Shown here piece after piece: positions 10,551 to 20,910 of a stretch of DNA of 64,000 nt. The notes under the pieces are model-generated. The model worked only from the letters and a program-made list of their open reading frames with translations, was not told where the DNA came from and searched no databases. Both the position numbers and the translations under genes were made by a program. Position 1 is the first letter of the stretch, and every line of letters begins with the position of its first letter. The stretch spans positions 63,008,211 through 63,072,210 of the forward strand of contig NC_083604.1 of NCBI RefSeq assembly GCF_029168945.1, in the 5' to 3' direction. The DNA comes from Cannabis sativa (lineage: Eukaryota > Streptophyta > Magnoliopsida > Rosales > Cannabaceae).

Positions 10551-13500
10551 AGATGGACTGTAAATATCATCAACAGCCATCTTGCGGACATGGGAAAGAA
10601 GAGTAGGAGAGGGAAGCGGCTTGGTAAAAGCATCGGCTAACTGCAAAGTTGTGTTGACAGGAATTAGTCGAATAGTGGAAGCTTTTATCTTCTCTCTGAT
10701 GAAGTGAGAGTCGAGGTCTATATGCTTGGTTCGTTCGTGGAAGGTGGGGTTATTTGCTATGTGGATTGCAGACTGGTTATCGCAGTATATAAATGCAGGA
10801 GTCGGCTGAGGGATTTGGAAATCATTCAGGAGGTACTGAATCCATGTTATTTCGCTGCCTGTGCTAGCCAAAGCACGATATTCGGCCTCTGCAGAGCTCT
10901 TAGAAACAGTGTTCTGTTTCTTTGTTTTCCAGGAGACTAAACAATCGGCGAGGAAGATACAAAAACCAGTGATGGAGCGTCGAGTTGTTGGACATGCCGC
11001 CCAGTCGGAGTCCGAGAACCCACGGAGGTGTAAAGGAGAACTGGATTTGTAAAGCAAACCTTGGCCGGGACTCCCTTTTAGATATCTGAGAAGATGGTTA
11101 ATTGCTTGCAAGTGAGGTGTCCGAGGAGAAGACATATATTGGCTCAAAGTGTTCACAGCGAAAGTGATATCAGGCTTGGAGAGAGTGAGATACAGTAGTC
11201 TTCCTATGAGTTGTCGATAGGATGAGGGATCGGCTAAGAGAGTGCCTTGCTGATCATGAAGCTTACTTCGAGGATCCATAGGGGTTTTAGTAGGCTTGCT
11301 GCCTGTGTAACCAGTGTCTTCAAGGAGCTGCAGTGTGTATTTTCGTTGAGAGAGAAAGACACCTTCAGGAGAACGAGCAATTTCGAATCCCAGAAAATAT
11401 TTGAGAGGTCCTAAGGCCTTAAGTTGAAACTGTGCATGAAGAGATTCTTGTAATTGATGCAGCAAGTTGATGTTAGGTCCAGTGATAATAATATCGTCGA
11501 CATAGACGAGTAGAGCAATGAAGGTGTTATGGGATCCTTTGGTGAATAAAGTGTAATCTGCTTGTGATTGGGAGAAGCCTTCGGTTAAAAGAGCATCAAA
11601 AAGCTTTTTATACCATTGTCGAGAAGACTGTTTGAGACCATAGATGGATTTATGAAGTTTGCAAACTAAATTGGAGTTGTCTTCAGTGTTGGGAGGGGTG
11701 AAGCCTGGAGGTAATGTCATGTAGACTTCTTCTTGAAGATCTCCGTTGAGGAAGGCATTATTGATGTCAAGTTGAAGAGTCAGCCAATTCTTGATGGAGG
11801 AAATAGCCAATAGAAGTTTGAAGGTGACCATCTTGGCGACAGGGGAGAAAGTATCAAAAAAATCTAACCCTTCTTGTTGGGTGTAGCCTTGAGCAACAAG
11901 ACGAGCTTTGCATCGCTCAACCGAGCCATCACTATTATATTTGATCTTGTAGACCCAACGACATCCAATAGCTCTTTTGTTGGGGGGTAATTTGATCACG
12001 GTCCAAGTTTTATTTTTGAGGAGAGCAAAAATTTCATTGTCCATAGCATCATTCCACACCTTGTATTGGCTAGCTTGTTTGTAATTTTTTGGTTCAAAGA
12101 GAGCAGTAACTGCAAGAATAAACGCTTTATGAGATTTAGAAAGTTTGTCATAAGAAAGAAATTTATGTAATGGATGTGGAGTAGAAGATTGGTCTTGGAT
12201 TGCAGAATTGCATTCATAGTCCCGTAGATAAGTAGGGGGTCTGGTTGGACGAGAGGTTCTTCTTGTTGCTGTAGGATTTGGAGCAGTGGGATTGTGAGTA
12301 GGTTCTGGTGCAAGGGAAATTGTGGTAGGGGCTGCTGATGTATTTTCTGGATTGGCAGGAGCAGTAGCAGTAGGCATATGTGCACCAGAAATGTCGATAG
12401 GAGCTGCTGGTGTATGGTTTGTGTCAGCAGCTGGTGGATTTGCGTGGACAGCAGGGGCTGTGGCAGTGGGGATATAGTCAGGTGCATTAGTATGCATTGA
12501 TGCAGAAGGATGATCTGTAGAGAAGTCACTCACATATGTGTTAGTTAAGTGAGATGAAGGGAAAACCATATGAGAGAAAGGATCATCATTAACAACATTT
12601 GTATTAAGTGTCTTGAAAGGAAAAATATTTTCATGAAAATATACATTTCTAGATATGAAAATTTGCTTTGTATTTAAGTCATATAATTTGTAACCTTTGA
12701 TTCCTTGGGGATACCCTATGAAAACACAAGGTGTGGCTCTTGGTGCAAATTTGGTACGATTGGCATTTAGAGTAGAAGCAAAGGCTAGGCACCCGAAAGT
12801 TCTGAGATTAGAATAATCTGGGGTATGATCGAAGAGGAGTTCAAAAGGAGTTTTCTTGTGAAGAAGGGGAGTGGGGGTTCTGTTTATTAGAAAGGCTGCT
12901 GTCATGATACATTCAGACCAGAATTTTATGGGCATGTTTGCTTGAAAGAAAAGGGCACGGGCCACATTTAATAGGTGCTGATGCTTTCTTTCAGCAATGG
13001 CATTTTGTTCAGGAGTTTCCACACAAGTGAAGTCATGCATAATTCTAAGTTTGGCAAAAAGATTTTTAAACACAAGTTCAGGTGCATTATCAGAACGAAA
13101 TCGTTTAATTATGCACTTAAATTGAGTTTTAACATATGAAATGAATTGAGGAATTATGTCAATAACATCAGATTTGTGTTTTAAAAGGTAGATCCAAGTG
13201 AATCTTGTATGATCATCAACCAAGGTAAGAAAATATTTGAAATTAGAATGAGAAGGGATATGATAGGGACCCCAAGTATCACAATGAACAATATCAAACT
13301 TATTATTAGCAATAGAAGTGTTATTAGGAAAGGGTAACTTTCTTTGTTTAGCAAGAGGACAAACAAAACAGGGAGAATTCTTGTGTAAAGAATTAAAAGT
13401 ACAATTCAGTTTATCACTAAGAAGGGCAAGTCTTTGTGGAGATGGATGTCCCATTCGAGAATGCCATAGCTCAGCCGAGACAGAGAATGCATGAGCAGTA

Positions 13501-15023
13501 TGCATAGGGGTATCCATCATGTAGAGACCATTCATGACACTACCTTTGCCAATCACCTTCCGGTTGTGCTTGTCCTGAATTAAAAAATTGTCAGTATCTA
13601 ATTTCATAGTAATGAAGCCATTATTTGTCAAGCAGCTGACTGAAATAATGTTGTATTTAAAAGTTGGAACATAAAGGACATCAGTGAGAGTTAGATCATC
13701 ATTAATAGCTATGGAACCACTTTTATTGACAAAAAGAGATTCATTATTAGGAAGAAGCAACCTGGTTTTTACTGTATGATAAATGGCCTGAAACAGATTA
13801 ATATTGTTGCATATATGACGAGTTGCACCAGAATCGATTATCCAAGATTCATTTATTGGTGTTGTGTTATGGTGTGATAGTATGATACCTGTAGCTCCTG
13901 TGGAAGAACTAGGATCGGCAGTGGGCATACCAGATTGTTGATTGGCAAGAAGATTCAAGAGTTGTTGATATTGAAGAGCATTAAGTTGTGGCAGGAGAGT
14001 GTGGCCTTCCTCACCAGGTATTTTTGAATCGGTACTGGTTTGAATTTGGTTTGCTGAAGCTTCTTTCGATTTGTTCTTGTATCCAGGGGGATATCCATGG
14101 ATTTTATAGCATTTTTCAATAGTATGACCAAGCACATTACAGTGTGTGCAAAAGGGTCTATTTCTTCTTGGAGGATTATTTTTCGATCCTTGAGTATCAG
14201 GTTTGGAAGTGTTGTTTTTATCTGTCTGAAACGCAAAAGCCATATTAGAGTTCGAATCAGTTGCAGAGACAAGATTACCTTTCTGGTTTTCTTCCTGAGT
14301 TACTAAATGAAAAACTCGATTGGCTTCAGGCAGTGGATCCATCAAAAGAATGCTGCTTCTAATCTGAGAAAAATGATCCGAAAGTCCCATTAGAAAGGAC
14401 ATGATGTACTCCATGTGGTGGTGTTCTTGGAGCTTCTTTACACCACCACAGGTGCATCCATTACAGGTACAGTTTGGCCTATAGTTGGACAATTCTTCCC
14501 ATATAGTCTTGAGACGGGTATAGTATATACTGATGCTTTGGCTTTCTTGTCGAAGATTCATCAAACTTTTCCTGAGATTGAATATGTGTGGCCCGTTTCT
14601 TTGATGAAACCTAACCTTTAAGTCAGTCCAAATGGCGGCTGCAGATTCATCATAGAGTAAACTAGAGGAAATTTCCTTAGAAACCGAGTTAAGAATCCAA
14701 GATATCACAATATTATTATTTCTAATCCATGCATTATAGAGATTAAAATCAGAAGGATTAGGTTTAGAAATAGAACCATCTAAGAATCCCAATTTATTTT
14801 TGACTGAAATGGCAAGTTGCATAGCTCGGCTCCATGATATGTAATTGTCTTGTCCAGTTAAAGGTTGAGAAACAAGAATGTTACCAGGGTTGTCTCCATG
14901 GTGGAGATAATAAGGATCTGAGGGATCCTCCAAAGGGCTTCTTTGATTGATGAATTGATTTGCAGAAACGGCAGAAGCTGCAACTCCAGTTTCAGCTTCG
15001 ACTTCTTGATTGTTGTTCGACAT
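10548..15023 (-). CDS. Copia gag-pol polyprotein, intact, 1491 aa
   Basis: The polyprotein supplies capsid, protease, integrase, reverse transcriptase and RNase H for the element's own replication. The gag domain spans about 40-250, then a CCHC knuckle (C292, C295, H300, C305). The aspartic protease has DSG at 397-399. The GAG-pre-integrase motif is H521-x4-H526 with C552 and C555. The integrase has D582, D645 and E678, with 32 residues between the last two. The RT starts near 1000, has LDINNAFLNG at 1084-1093 and YVDD at 1174-1177. RNase H has D1338, E1379 and D1415. No stop or frameshift interrupts it, and the catalytic residues are present. A long Pro/Thr/Ala-rich linker (about 840-930) lies between integrase and RT. 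The ATG at 15023 was chosen because it starts the gag homology and follows the primer site by about 190 bases. Confidence 0.96.
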   Translation of the reverse strand: MSNNNQEVEAETGVAASAVSANQFINQRSPLEDPSDPYYLHHGDNPGNILVSQPLTGQDNYISWSRAMQLAISVKNKLGFLDGSISKPNPSDFNLYNAWIRNNNIVISWILNSVSKEISSSLLYDESAAAIWTDLKVRFHQRNGPHIFNLRKSLMNLRQESQSISIYYTRLKTIWEELSNYRPNCTCNGCTCGGVKKLQEHHHMEYIMSFLMGLSDHFSQIRSSILLMDPLPEANRVFHLVTQEENQKGNLVSATDSNSNMAFAFQTDKNNTSKPDTQGSKNNPPRRNRPFCTHCNVLGHTIEKCYKIHGYPPGYKNKSKEASANQIQTSTDSKIPGEEGHTLLPQLNALQYQQLLNLLANQQSGMPTADPSSSTGATGIILSHHNTTPINESWIIDSGATRHICNNINLFQAIYHTVKTRLLLPNNESLFVNKSGSIAINDDLTLTDVLYVPTFKYNIISVSCLTNNGFITMKLDTDNFLIQDKHNRKVIGKGSVMNGLYMMDTPMHTAHAFSVSAELWHSRMGHPSPQRLALLSDKLNCTFNSLHKNSPCFVCPLAKQRKLPFPNNTSIANNKFDIVHCDTWGPYHIPSHSNFKYFLTLVDDHTRFTWIYLLKHKSDVIDIIPQFISYVKTQFKCIIKRFRSDNAPELVFKNLFAKLRIMHDFTCVETPEQNAIAERKHQHLLNVARALFFQANMPIKFWSECIMTAAFLINRTPTPLLHKKTPFELLFDHTPDYSNLRTFGCLAFASTLNANRTKFAPRATPCVFIGYPQGIKGYKLYDLNTKQIFISRNVYFHENIFPFKTLNTNVVNDDPFSHMVFPSSHLTNTYVSDFSTDHPSASMHTNAPDYIPTATAPAVHANPPAADTNHTPAAPIDISGAHMPTATAPANPENTSAAPTTISLAPEPTHNPTAPNPTATRRTSRPTRPPTYLRDYECNSAIQDQSSTPHPLHKFLSYDKLSKSHKAFILAVTALFEPKNYKQASQYKVWNDAMDNEIFALLKNKTWTVIKLPPNKRAIGCRWVYKIKYNSDGSVERCKARLVAQGYTQQEGLDFFDTFSPVAKMVTFKLLLAISSIKNWLTLQLDINNAFLNGDLQEEVYMTLPPGFTPPNTEDNSNLVCKLHKSIYGLKQSSRQWYKKLFDALLTEGFSQSQADYTLFTKGSHNTFIALLVYVDDIIITGPNINLLHQLQESLHAQFQLKALGPLKYFLGFEIARSPEGVFLSQRKYTLQLLEDTGYTGSKPTKTPMDPRSKLHDQQGTLLADPSSYRQLIGRLLYLTLSKPDITFAVNTLSQYMSSPRTPHLQAINHLLRYLKGSPGQGLLYKSSSPLHLRGFSDSDWAACPTTRRSITGFCIFLADCLVSWKTKKQNTVSKSSAEAEYRALASTGSEITWIQYLLNDFQIPQPTPAFIYCDNQSAIHIANNPTFHERTKHIDLDSHFIREKIKASTIRLIPVNTTLQLADAFTKPLPSPTLLSHVRKMAVDDIYSPS

Positions 15024-15210
15024 AGCAGATCAGAAGAGAACACTGGAAAGAAAATCCAGGGGAGAGAGGACACGATTTCACGAAAGAAATCAGCAAAGAA
15101 CAAATAGTAGATTGATAGAAAAGGGCACCACCATTGCCGGAGAAGAAAGCACGGCTTGGCAGGAAGAAAGTGCGGAAGCGAAGGAGATCAGAGGAGAATC
15201 TTGATTCTCC

Positions 15211-15222
15211 GCTCTGATACCA
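15211..15222 (-). other. Primer binding site, initiator tRNA-Met
   Basis: The minus strand reads TGGTATCAGAGC, the usual copia site complementary to tRNA-iMet. It abuts the 5' LTR end at 15223 with no gap, which fixes the LTR border independently of the target duplication. Confidence 0.95.
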
Positions 15223-15441
15223 TATTCCAATAGGCAGAGAGTGGTGAGAGAAATTGACAAGAGAGAAGGATTGAATTGAATTAATTAAATTGGAATGAAG
15301 ATTACAGAGGTATATATATACAAGTACAGCAAATAGCAAAAGAAAAAACTAACCAAGTAACTAACTTAACAGACTGAACTAATCAACCTAATAAAACACT
15401 TAACAGAATTAACTGTCAATAGAAATAACAGTAAGCTAATA
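15223..15441 (-). repeat. 5' LTR of the intact copia element
   Basis: 219 bp upstream of the primer site on the minus strand. It should carry the element's promoter; GTATATATATAC near 15310 is a possible TATA region. The right flank CTATG matches the left target duplication. Confidence 0.95.
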
Positions 15442-15446
15442 CTATG

Positions 15447-16450
15447 AAATGAAAATTGGGACTTATACAGAAAAACTCTATCTAAATCGACACCTCGCAT
15501 TTACCATAAAATTACATTAATTTTAGCTTTCCCATAAATTGCCTTGTAGTTGTCCACTTATAGTTCGTTAGTTAATATTATAATTAAATTGGGTTTTAAA
15601 ATTTTCATTCTGTATTGCATGTTTGGTGGCGAATCCTTGATTGTATTTTGGAATCAATTTTGGCTTGTTCTTCAATTGACATTGCCTATGATGGAATTTA
15701 TTTAATTAATTTTATTTTTTTCAAAATAAACATTTATATGGTAAGTACGACGTTAAGGTAATCAGAGAAAAAGAAAAGTACCGTTAATGAAAAAAAGAAG
15801 TATGAACACATTCCACATGTTTATTTTTATCTTACTATCACAAGTAATTGATTAAGAAAAAACTTTGTATATATATAAAAAAAAATCAGCAAACCAAACA
15901 AAAAAAAAAATAACGGCTGAACAGAAAATTTATTTCAAATTTAAAGAGATTCAATATTTTCTTTTTGGAAAAAAAATCTAAATTCATGTGCTGTATGATT
16001 TATTGTTTTACCATATGATCTTTAAAAAACAATGAAAACAAAAATAGTACTACATGATCTTGAAGAAAAAAAAAAAGTATTTAGAGATTTTTTTAAGGTG
16101 AGATTTTATACATATAGTATTCATGTACTACATGATCTCAAAATTTTGTTCTCTCTCAAGAAAAAAAAAAGAACAATAATTTTGCCTTTTCTTTTCTGTA
16201 ATTTAAGGTAAGCGCGTGAAACATGAGAGCGTGGTAGAGTTTTTTTTTTTTTTTTGTTAAATAGAGCGTGGTAGAGTTTAAATACTTTATAAAGGAAGCG
16301 AAATATTTTCAGACAATGGTAGTAAGTAGTAGTATGTTGAGTATTAAATGTTTGAACAGTGCAACGTTTCATACATAGCCCAGCAAATGATCTTGTCCGG
16401 CTGTCAGAATCAAACGCACCCTTAAAACGCCGTCGTTTCACCCATATTTT
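15447..16450. other. Intergenic region upstream of the ARM/TPR gene
   Basis: AT-rich, no gene seen. It holds the A-tail insertion at 16226-16277. Near 16427 is AAACGCCGTCGTTT, a near-palindromic motif of a type often seen near plant transcription starts. The promoter of the ARM/TPR gene should lie in the last few hundred bases; no clear TATA box was picked. Confidence 0.5.
16226..16277 (-). mobile_element. Extremely 5'-truncated retroposed insertion, nearly only a poly(A) tail
   Basis: The 15-mer AGAGCGTGGTAGAGT occurs at 16226-16240 and 16263-16277. Between the copies are only a T run and GTTAAAT. On the minus strand this reads duplication, ATTTAAC, about 15 A, duplication: the layout of target-primed reverse transcription that stopped after a few bases beyond the tail. 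A slipped tandem duplication is the alternative, but would not explain the homopolymer. Confidence 0.65.
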
Positions 16451-16628
16451 CGTTCACATCCACTTCTTTAGCCCTGACTGAAGTGAAAAAGAAAAGAAGA
16501 AGAAGAGCTCAGCTAATCAAAGTCAAAGAAAGCAAAGTAATAAGCTTTTTCCCTCCCAGACTGAAAGAGAGAGAGAGAGAGAAAGCACTTTCCTTTTCAT
16601 CTCCAGTCTTCAAAAGTACTTATTCTAG

Positions 16629-17510
16629 GTATGTATTCCTGTTTTATTTGATATCTGTTTTCTTTTTCTTCCATGGGTTTGTTTCTGATTGTTTTTTTAG
16701 TATCTAAAGGCTTTTCTCTTTGAAGGTTTAGTGTGCTAGTGTATTGATTTTCATGGGATTTGAAGTTCGTTTACAGGTGGGAGAAGTTAGGGTTGGGATC
16801 TTCTTGTTCTTATTTTGATCTGTCTCTTTGGAAATGTGTAATTCTCTACATAAAGTTGTAGTCTTTAGATCTGTTTCATTTGATTATTACTTGCTTTCAG
16901 AGTGAGAAAATCACTCGCTTATTGTTTGAAAATTTCATAGAGAAATTGTAGTGCTTGTGGCATATTCGTCAGCTATTCTATCACGGATTACTAAGAAATG
17001 GTTTGAAGTTTTCATTTTTATTTATTAAAGTAGAATTGTTATTATAATTATTATATTGGGGAAGAAAGTACATTTTTTTCCCCTTGAGAATGATAAAATA
17101 AGTACCAACAATTTTATAGTTTGATATGTATTAGTTACTACTTGGTGTAATATGATTGATTTTGACATCAACTGAACTTGTAGACAGTTTAAAGTTGTTA
17201 TTTCACTCTTTGGCTGGTAGGAAAGTAGCTTGATCTTTTAAAATGATATTTAACTAGTATGAAAACTTCAGGATTTGCAAACAGAGTATCGCAGGATTGG
17301 GAATATTAGTGTTTTGAAATTCACGAGCTTATAGAATGGGAATACTCTTACATGTTATATGAAAATTGATTTATGCACGCACAATATGGTTAAGGAACCG
17401 AAGCTTGTTAGTCATTCCTTATTGTTGTTGTCATTATCAGTTAGTGTACTGTGATTTATATTGGACATGAGATTCTGCTGGATGCTAAGACAACATGCCA
17501 TTTCATGCAG
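16629..17510 (+). other. Probable 5'-UTR intron of the ARM/TPR gene
   Basis: The donor TATTCTAG/GTATGT at 16629 follows a CT- and GA-rich leader (16480-16628). The acceptor TTTCATGCAG/TATTGG ends at 17510, 80 bases before the start codon. Leader introns of this size are common in plants. This is inferred from splice signals alone. Confidence 0.55.
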
Positions 17511-17590
17511 TATTGGCACGCTTAGTGGATTTATATCAATTGAAGAGTTGGGTGGATGCTATATGAATATCGAGTAACAAATTTCTGAGC

Positions 17591-20500
17591 ATGGATAAAG
17601 TTTCTTCTGACTGTCCATACCCGGGATGCTTCTTTTGTGTCATGAAGGAAGGTAATCCGAGCAAACGTAGAGCAAGCATCTTGAAATTTTTTAGGGACCT
17701 CCCTGCGCAGGATGATGATGGTCAGGTTCTCCCTATCAGTGGCCTTTGGAATACTGCCATGGCACATCCAAATGATCCTGAGTTCATTGAGTTGGGGATA
17801 TTTGAATGCATGGCTGCACTTATATGGAAAGGTCTAAAGAATCGTCGCTGGCTTTCACATGACCAGAATATATACATTCCTTACTATGCAGCACATATCA
17901 TTGGATCCTATACCATGAACATGGAAGAATTCGCTGAAAACTCTGTGCACGCAGGGGTTATTCCTCCCTTGGTTGAACTTTTGAGGGGAAGGTTAACTTG
18001 GGTTGAGCAGAGAGTAGCTGTTCGAGCTTTAGGACACTTGGCAACTTATGGCAGCACCTTTTCTGCTGTAGCTAGTCATGGTGAAATTCTTGAACTTTCG
18101 ATTCAACTAGCAACGAGTTCACTGGAAATAGTATACTCACATTTCTACCAATATGTTGATAGAAGGTTAAGCTATCACTGTGATTTGCTCACACGCGGCA
18201 TGGGTGGGGTCGAAATGGAATCCAGGAAGGCAGAGGAGTGGGCAAGCCAGTTGCAGTGCTGGTCGCTGCAGCTCATCAACTGTTTTGCTTTCAAACCAGA
18301 GTTTCTTCCTACCATTTGCAAGCCTGAATTCTTGATAAAGCTACCTGGCATGTGGGGTGGACTTGTTAATGAGAATTCACCAGCTGGTATAGGTTTACTA
18401 AGAACAATTTGTCATCATAAGCTGGGGAGAGGACCTGTTGCCAGCTGTCCGGGTATGATTGAAGCGTTATGTAACATTGCTCGGTCGTCAGATGATTGGC
18501 AATACATGGCTATTGATTGTCTTCTTTGGTTGCTTCAAGATCCAAATACATGTCATAAGGTGAGTGTCATGTGCTAAATGAGCCGTTTACATCATCTCTT
18601 AGCTGTATAGCCCTTCATTTTTGTTATGTTTTTATATTGTTTTCTTAGTTTTAGTAGTAAGTTAACCTATTTTTTATGCCTGTAGAAGTTTGCTGTTATT
18701 CACAATGTATCTTACTGTCACTGTAATTGTGCCCTCTTTTGATGTTGAAAAGACATAACATTTTTGTTTGTTCTGTTCCCGAAACAACAGGGAAGGAACA
18801 TAGTAGTAAAATAATTATTTAGGAAACCCATATAATATTGCCAGTGCAAGATTAAAGGTTGTGAGGCAAATTATTTATGTGTATTGTGCCTCACTAAACA
18901 TGACATGAGTAATGCTTTCTTAAGCTTATTTTTTTGTTGAAGCAGGTGACTGTTTTCTTAGATATATTTATTTACATAATTAGATAATGCTTTAATTTCT
19001 CTCCTATGTGTTTGACGAGGAGCAGAAGGAAAGTTTTGAGCTTGCTAGTTTCATTCAGATCCATCTATTGTGTGAGATAGTGTAGTCTATAAACCTTCTC
19101 ATGATGCTTTAAAATGGGAAAGCTCTATTCTCATTGTATGAAAACATGTCACTAAAGAATTTTTTCAATGTTATTGTTTGAAATGGGAGTGTCATCTTAT
19201 TTAGGCTAATTTTTAGCAAATATTTGGCATGCGGCATACTGTGGCCAAGTACTTGTAATATGCTCTTACCAAATTTTCACATCATACTTAGCTAATAACA
19301 GATCTGACTGCTGGATTGTTTTTACTTCAAACTCTTCTATACCATCCTGATGCTAGTACATTTATTGTATAGGTGATTGATAAGGCAGTACCGACACTTG
19401 TAGACCTTGCTGAAATCACAACACTAGGTGATCACAAGAAACTTGGAGACTCCATTGTTAATGTTCTTCAGGAATGTATTCAGTCATCAGGGACAGGTCG
19501 TAACTCTCTAAGCAGTCGCACTAAAGAAATTATTGAAGAACTATTAAGTTCCAGACAGAGATTGAAGTGGGAAAAGACTATGCCCAAAGAGGATCTCCAT
19601 ATTAAACAAGCGGCTGCACTAGTAGTCAAGCTTGAAGGAAATTCTATGTTCTCCTCGGGAAACATAGCTGGAGCTGCATCAAAGTATTCGGAAGCACTGT
19701 CATTGTGTCCTGTGAGATCCAAAAAGGAGAGAGTTGTTCTTTACAGTAACCGTGCTCAGTGTTATCTACTGTTACAACAACCGGTTGCTGCCATAAGTGA
19801 TGCTACACGTGCACTATGTCTTCACAACCCTCTTAACCGTCATGCCAAAAGCCTTTGGAGAAGAGCTCAGGCGTATGACATGCTTGGTTTAGCAAAAGAG
19901 AGCTTGTTAGACGCCATTCTGTTTATAAATGAGTGTTCTCAATCAAATGATCCTGATCTGTCACTGAGGCAAAATAAGGTTCCTGACTATGCTGAAAGAT
20001 TAGTCAAAAAGCAAATGCGTGCTGCATGGCTGTTTAGAGAGGCAGCCATCAAACATGGCGGTGTGCACTGTGAGGGTGATGCTGGTGAGATTTATGGGCA
20101 AGAAACTGATGATTCTGAATGGGAGACAGCCAGTGAAAGTGATATAGGCAATGATGGAAGGGATGAAATGGGTGACGACGATGATGACGATGATAGTGAA
20201 TGGAAGAATGAGGGTGAGAGGAAAGATAAATATGACAAACCATCTGTGAAAGGTACTGTTTAATAATTCAGCTCATTATATCTCTATATATTATGGGACA
20301 CCTGAATAAATTCTTAAATAGTAAAATTATCTAATTGGGTACTGCTCATCTTATTCTTATCAACCATATATCGGCTGATCAAAATCTATTTCCATAATAG
20401 CATTGACTACAGCCATGTTAATATTGTCTTCGAAGATAATAGTACTTGTCTCTTTTTTAAATCAAACGAAAAAGTCTAAACACCTGTTGTATTGTGTTTA

Positions 20501-20600
20501 ATTTTATAGTCATAGATGTCTAAAGACTATGCTAAAATACTTTATTTGTACAGACCTAAAGCATGGATACAATGTGCAGCTCGTTGAAGATGAACAGTAG
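17591..20600 (+). CDS. ARM-repeat and TPR-repeat protein, three coding exons, 631 aa
   Basis: Predicted coding exons are 17591-18559, 19373-20252 and 20554-20600, joined by GT-AG introns that keep frame. The N-terminus is Cys-rich (C8, C13, C16). Residues about 110-175 look like armadillo repeats (GVIPPLVELLRGRLTWVEQR, then RALGHLATYG). TPR-like helices follow at about 403-436, 443-476 and 481-512 (AASKYSEALSLCP, VVLYSNRAQCYLL, LWRRAQAYDMLG). A strongly acidic stretch near 565-615 precedes the end. No catalytic residues, signal peptide or membrane segment are seen, so it is probably a soluble scaffold; TPR domains of this type often bind chaperone C-termini, which is only inference here. If the last intron is retained the protein ends at 20263 instead. 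The first ATG of the long frame was taken as the start. Confidence 0.85.
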
Positions 20601-20876
20601 AACTCGAAGCTTATATCGAAGCATGTTGGCAACAACAGAACGGGAAAGATGAGCAAGGAAAGCGTTCATCAACAAGTACCCTTTCTGAGGTTCAATTGTC
20701 AAATATCCTCCCCTTTGTCATATATTGAAGAAAATGAAAGATATTTGTGTCAAATTCAAACTTAACTTTTATTGTGAATTCCTTTTGAAACATTATTCCA
20801 ATTTTTTTTCATGTTTAGAAAGCCCAAGTGTAGAAAAAGTAGAAAAACAAAAAATTAAAATTTTGAGTGCAGGAGA

Positions 20877-20910
<34 letters not shown>

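Larger units (their letters stand above)
10321..15441 (-). mobile_element. Complete Ty1/copia retrotransposon with non-TGCA LTR ends
   Basis: 5121-bp element on the minus strand: two 219-bp LTRs, an initiator-Met primer site, one uninterrupted gag-pol ORF and a G-rich polypurine tract. It is flanked by the perfect 5-bp duplication CTATG (10316-10320 and 15442-15446). On the coding strand the LTRs begin TATTAG and end CAATA or GAATA, instead of TG...CA. By eye the two LTRs differ at five positions in 219, so the insertion is recent on plant time scales. Every part needed for mobility appears present. By domain order (protease, integrase, RT, RNase H) it is Ty1/copia; the lineage looks like the Ale/Ivana group of small elements, but this was not tested. 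Confidence 0.95.

Noticed and set aside
20880..20910. Retroposed element behind the T30 run
   Set aside because: The flanks (TTGAGTGCAGG and TTGAGTGTGG) are only loosely similar; no convincing duplication.
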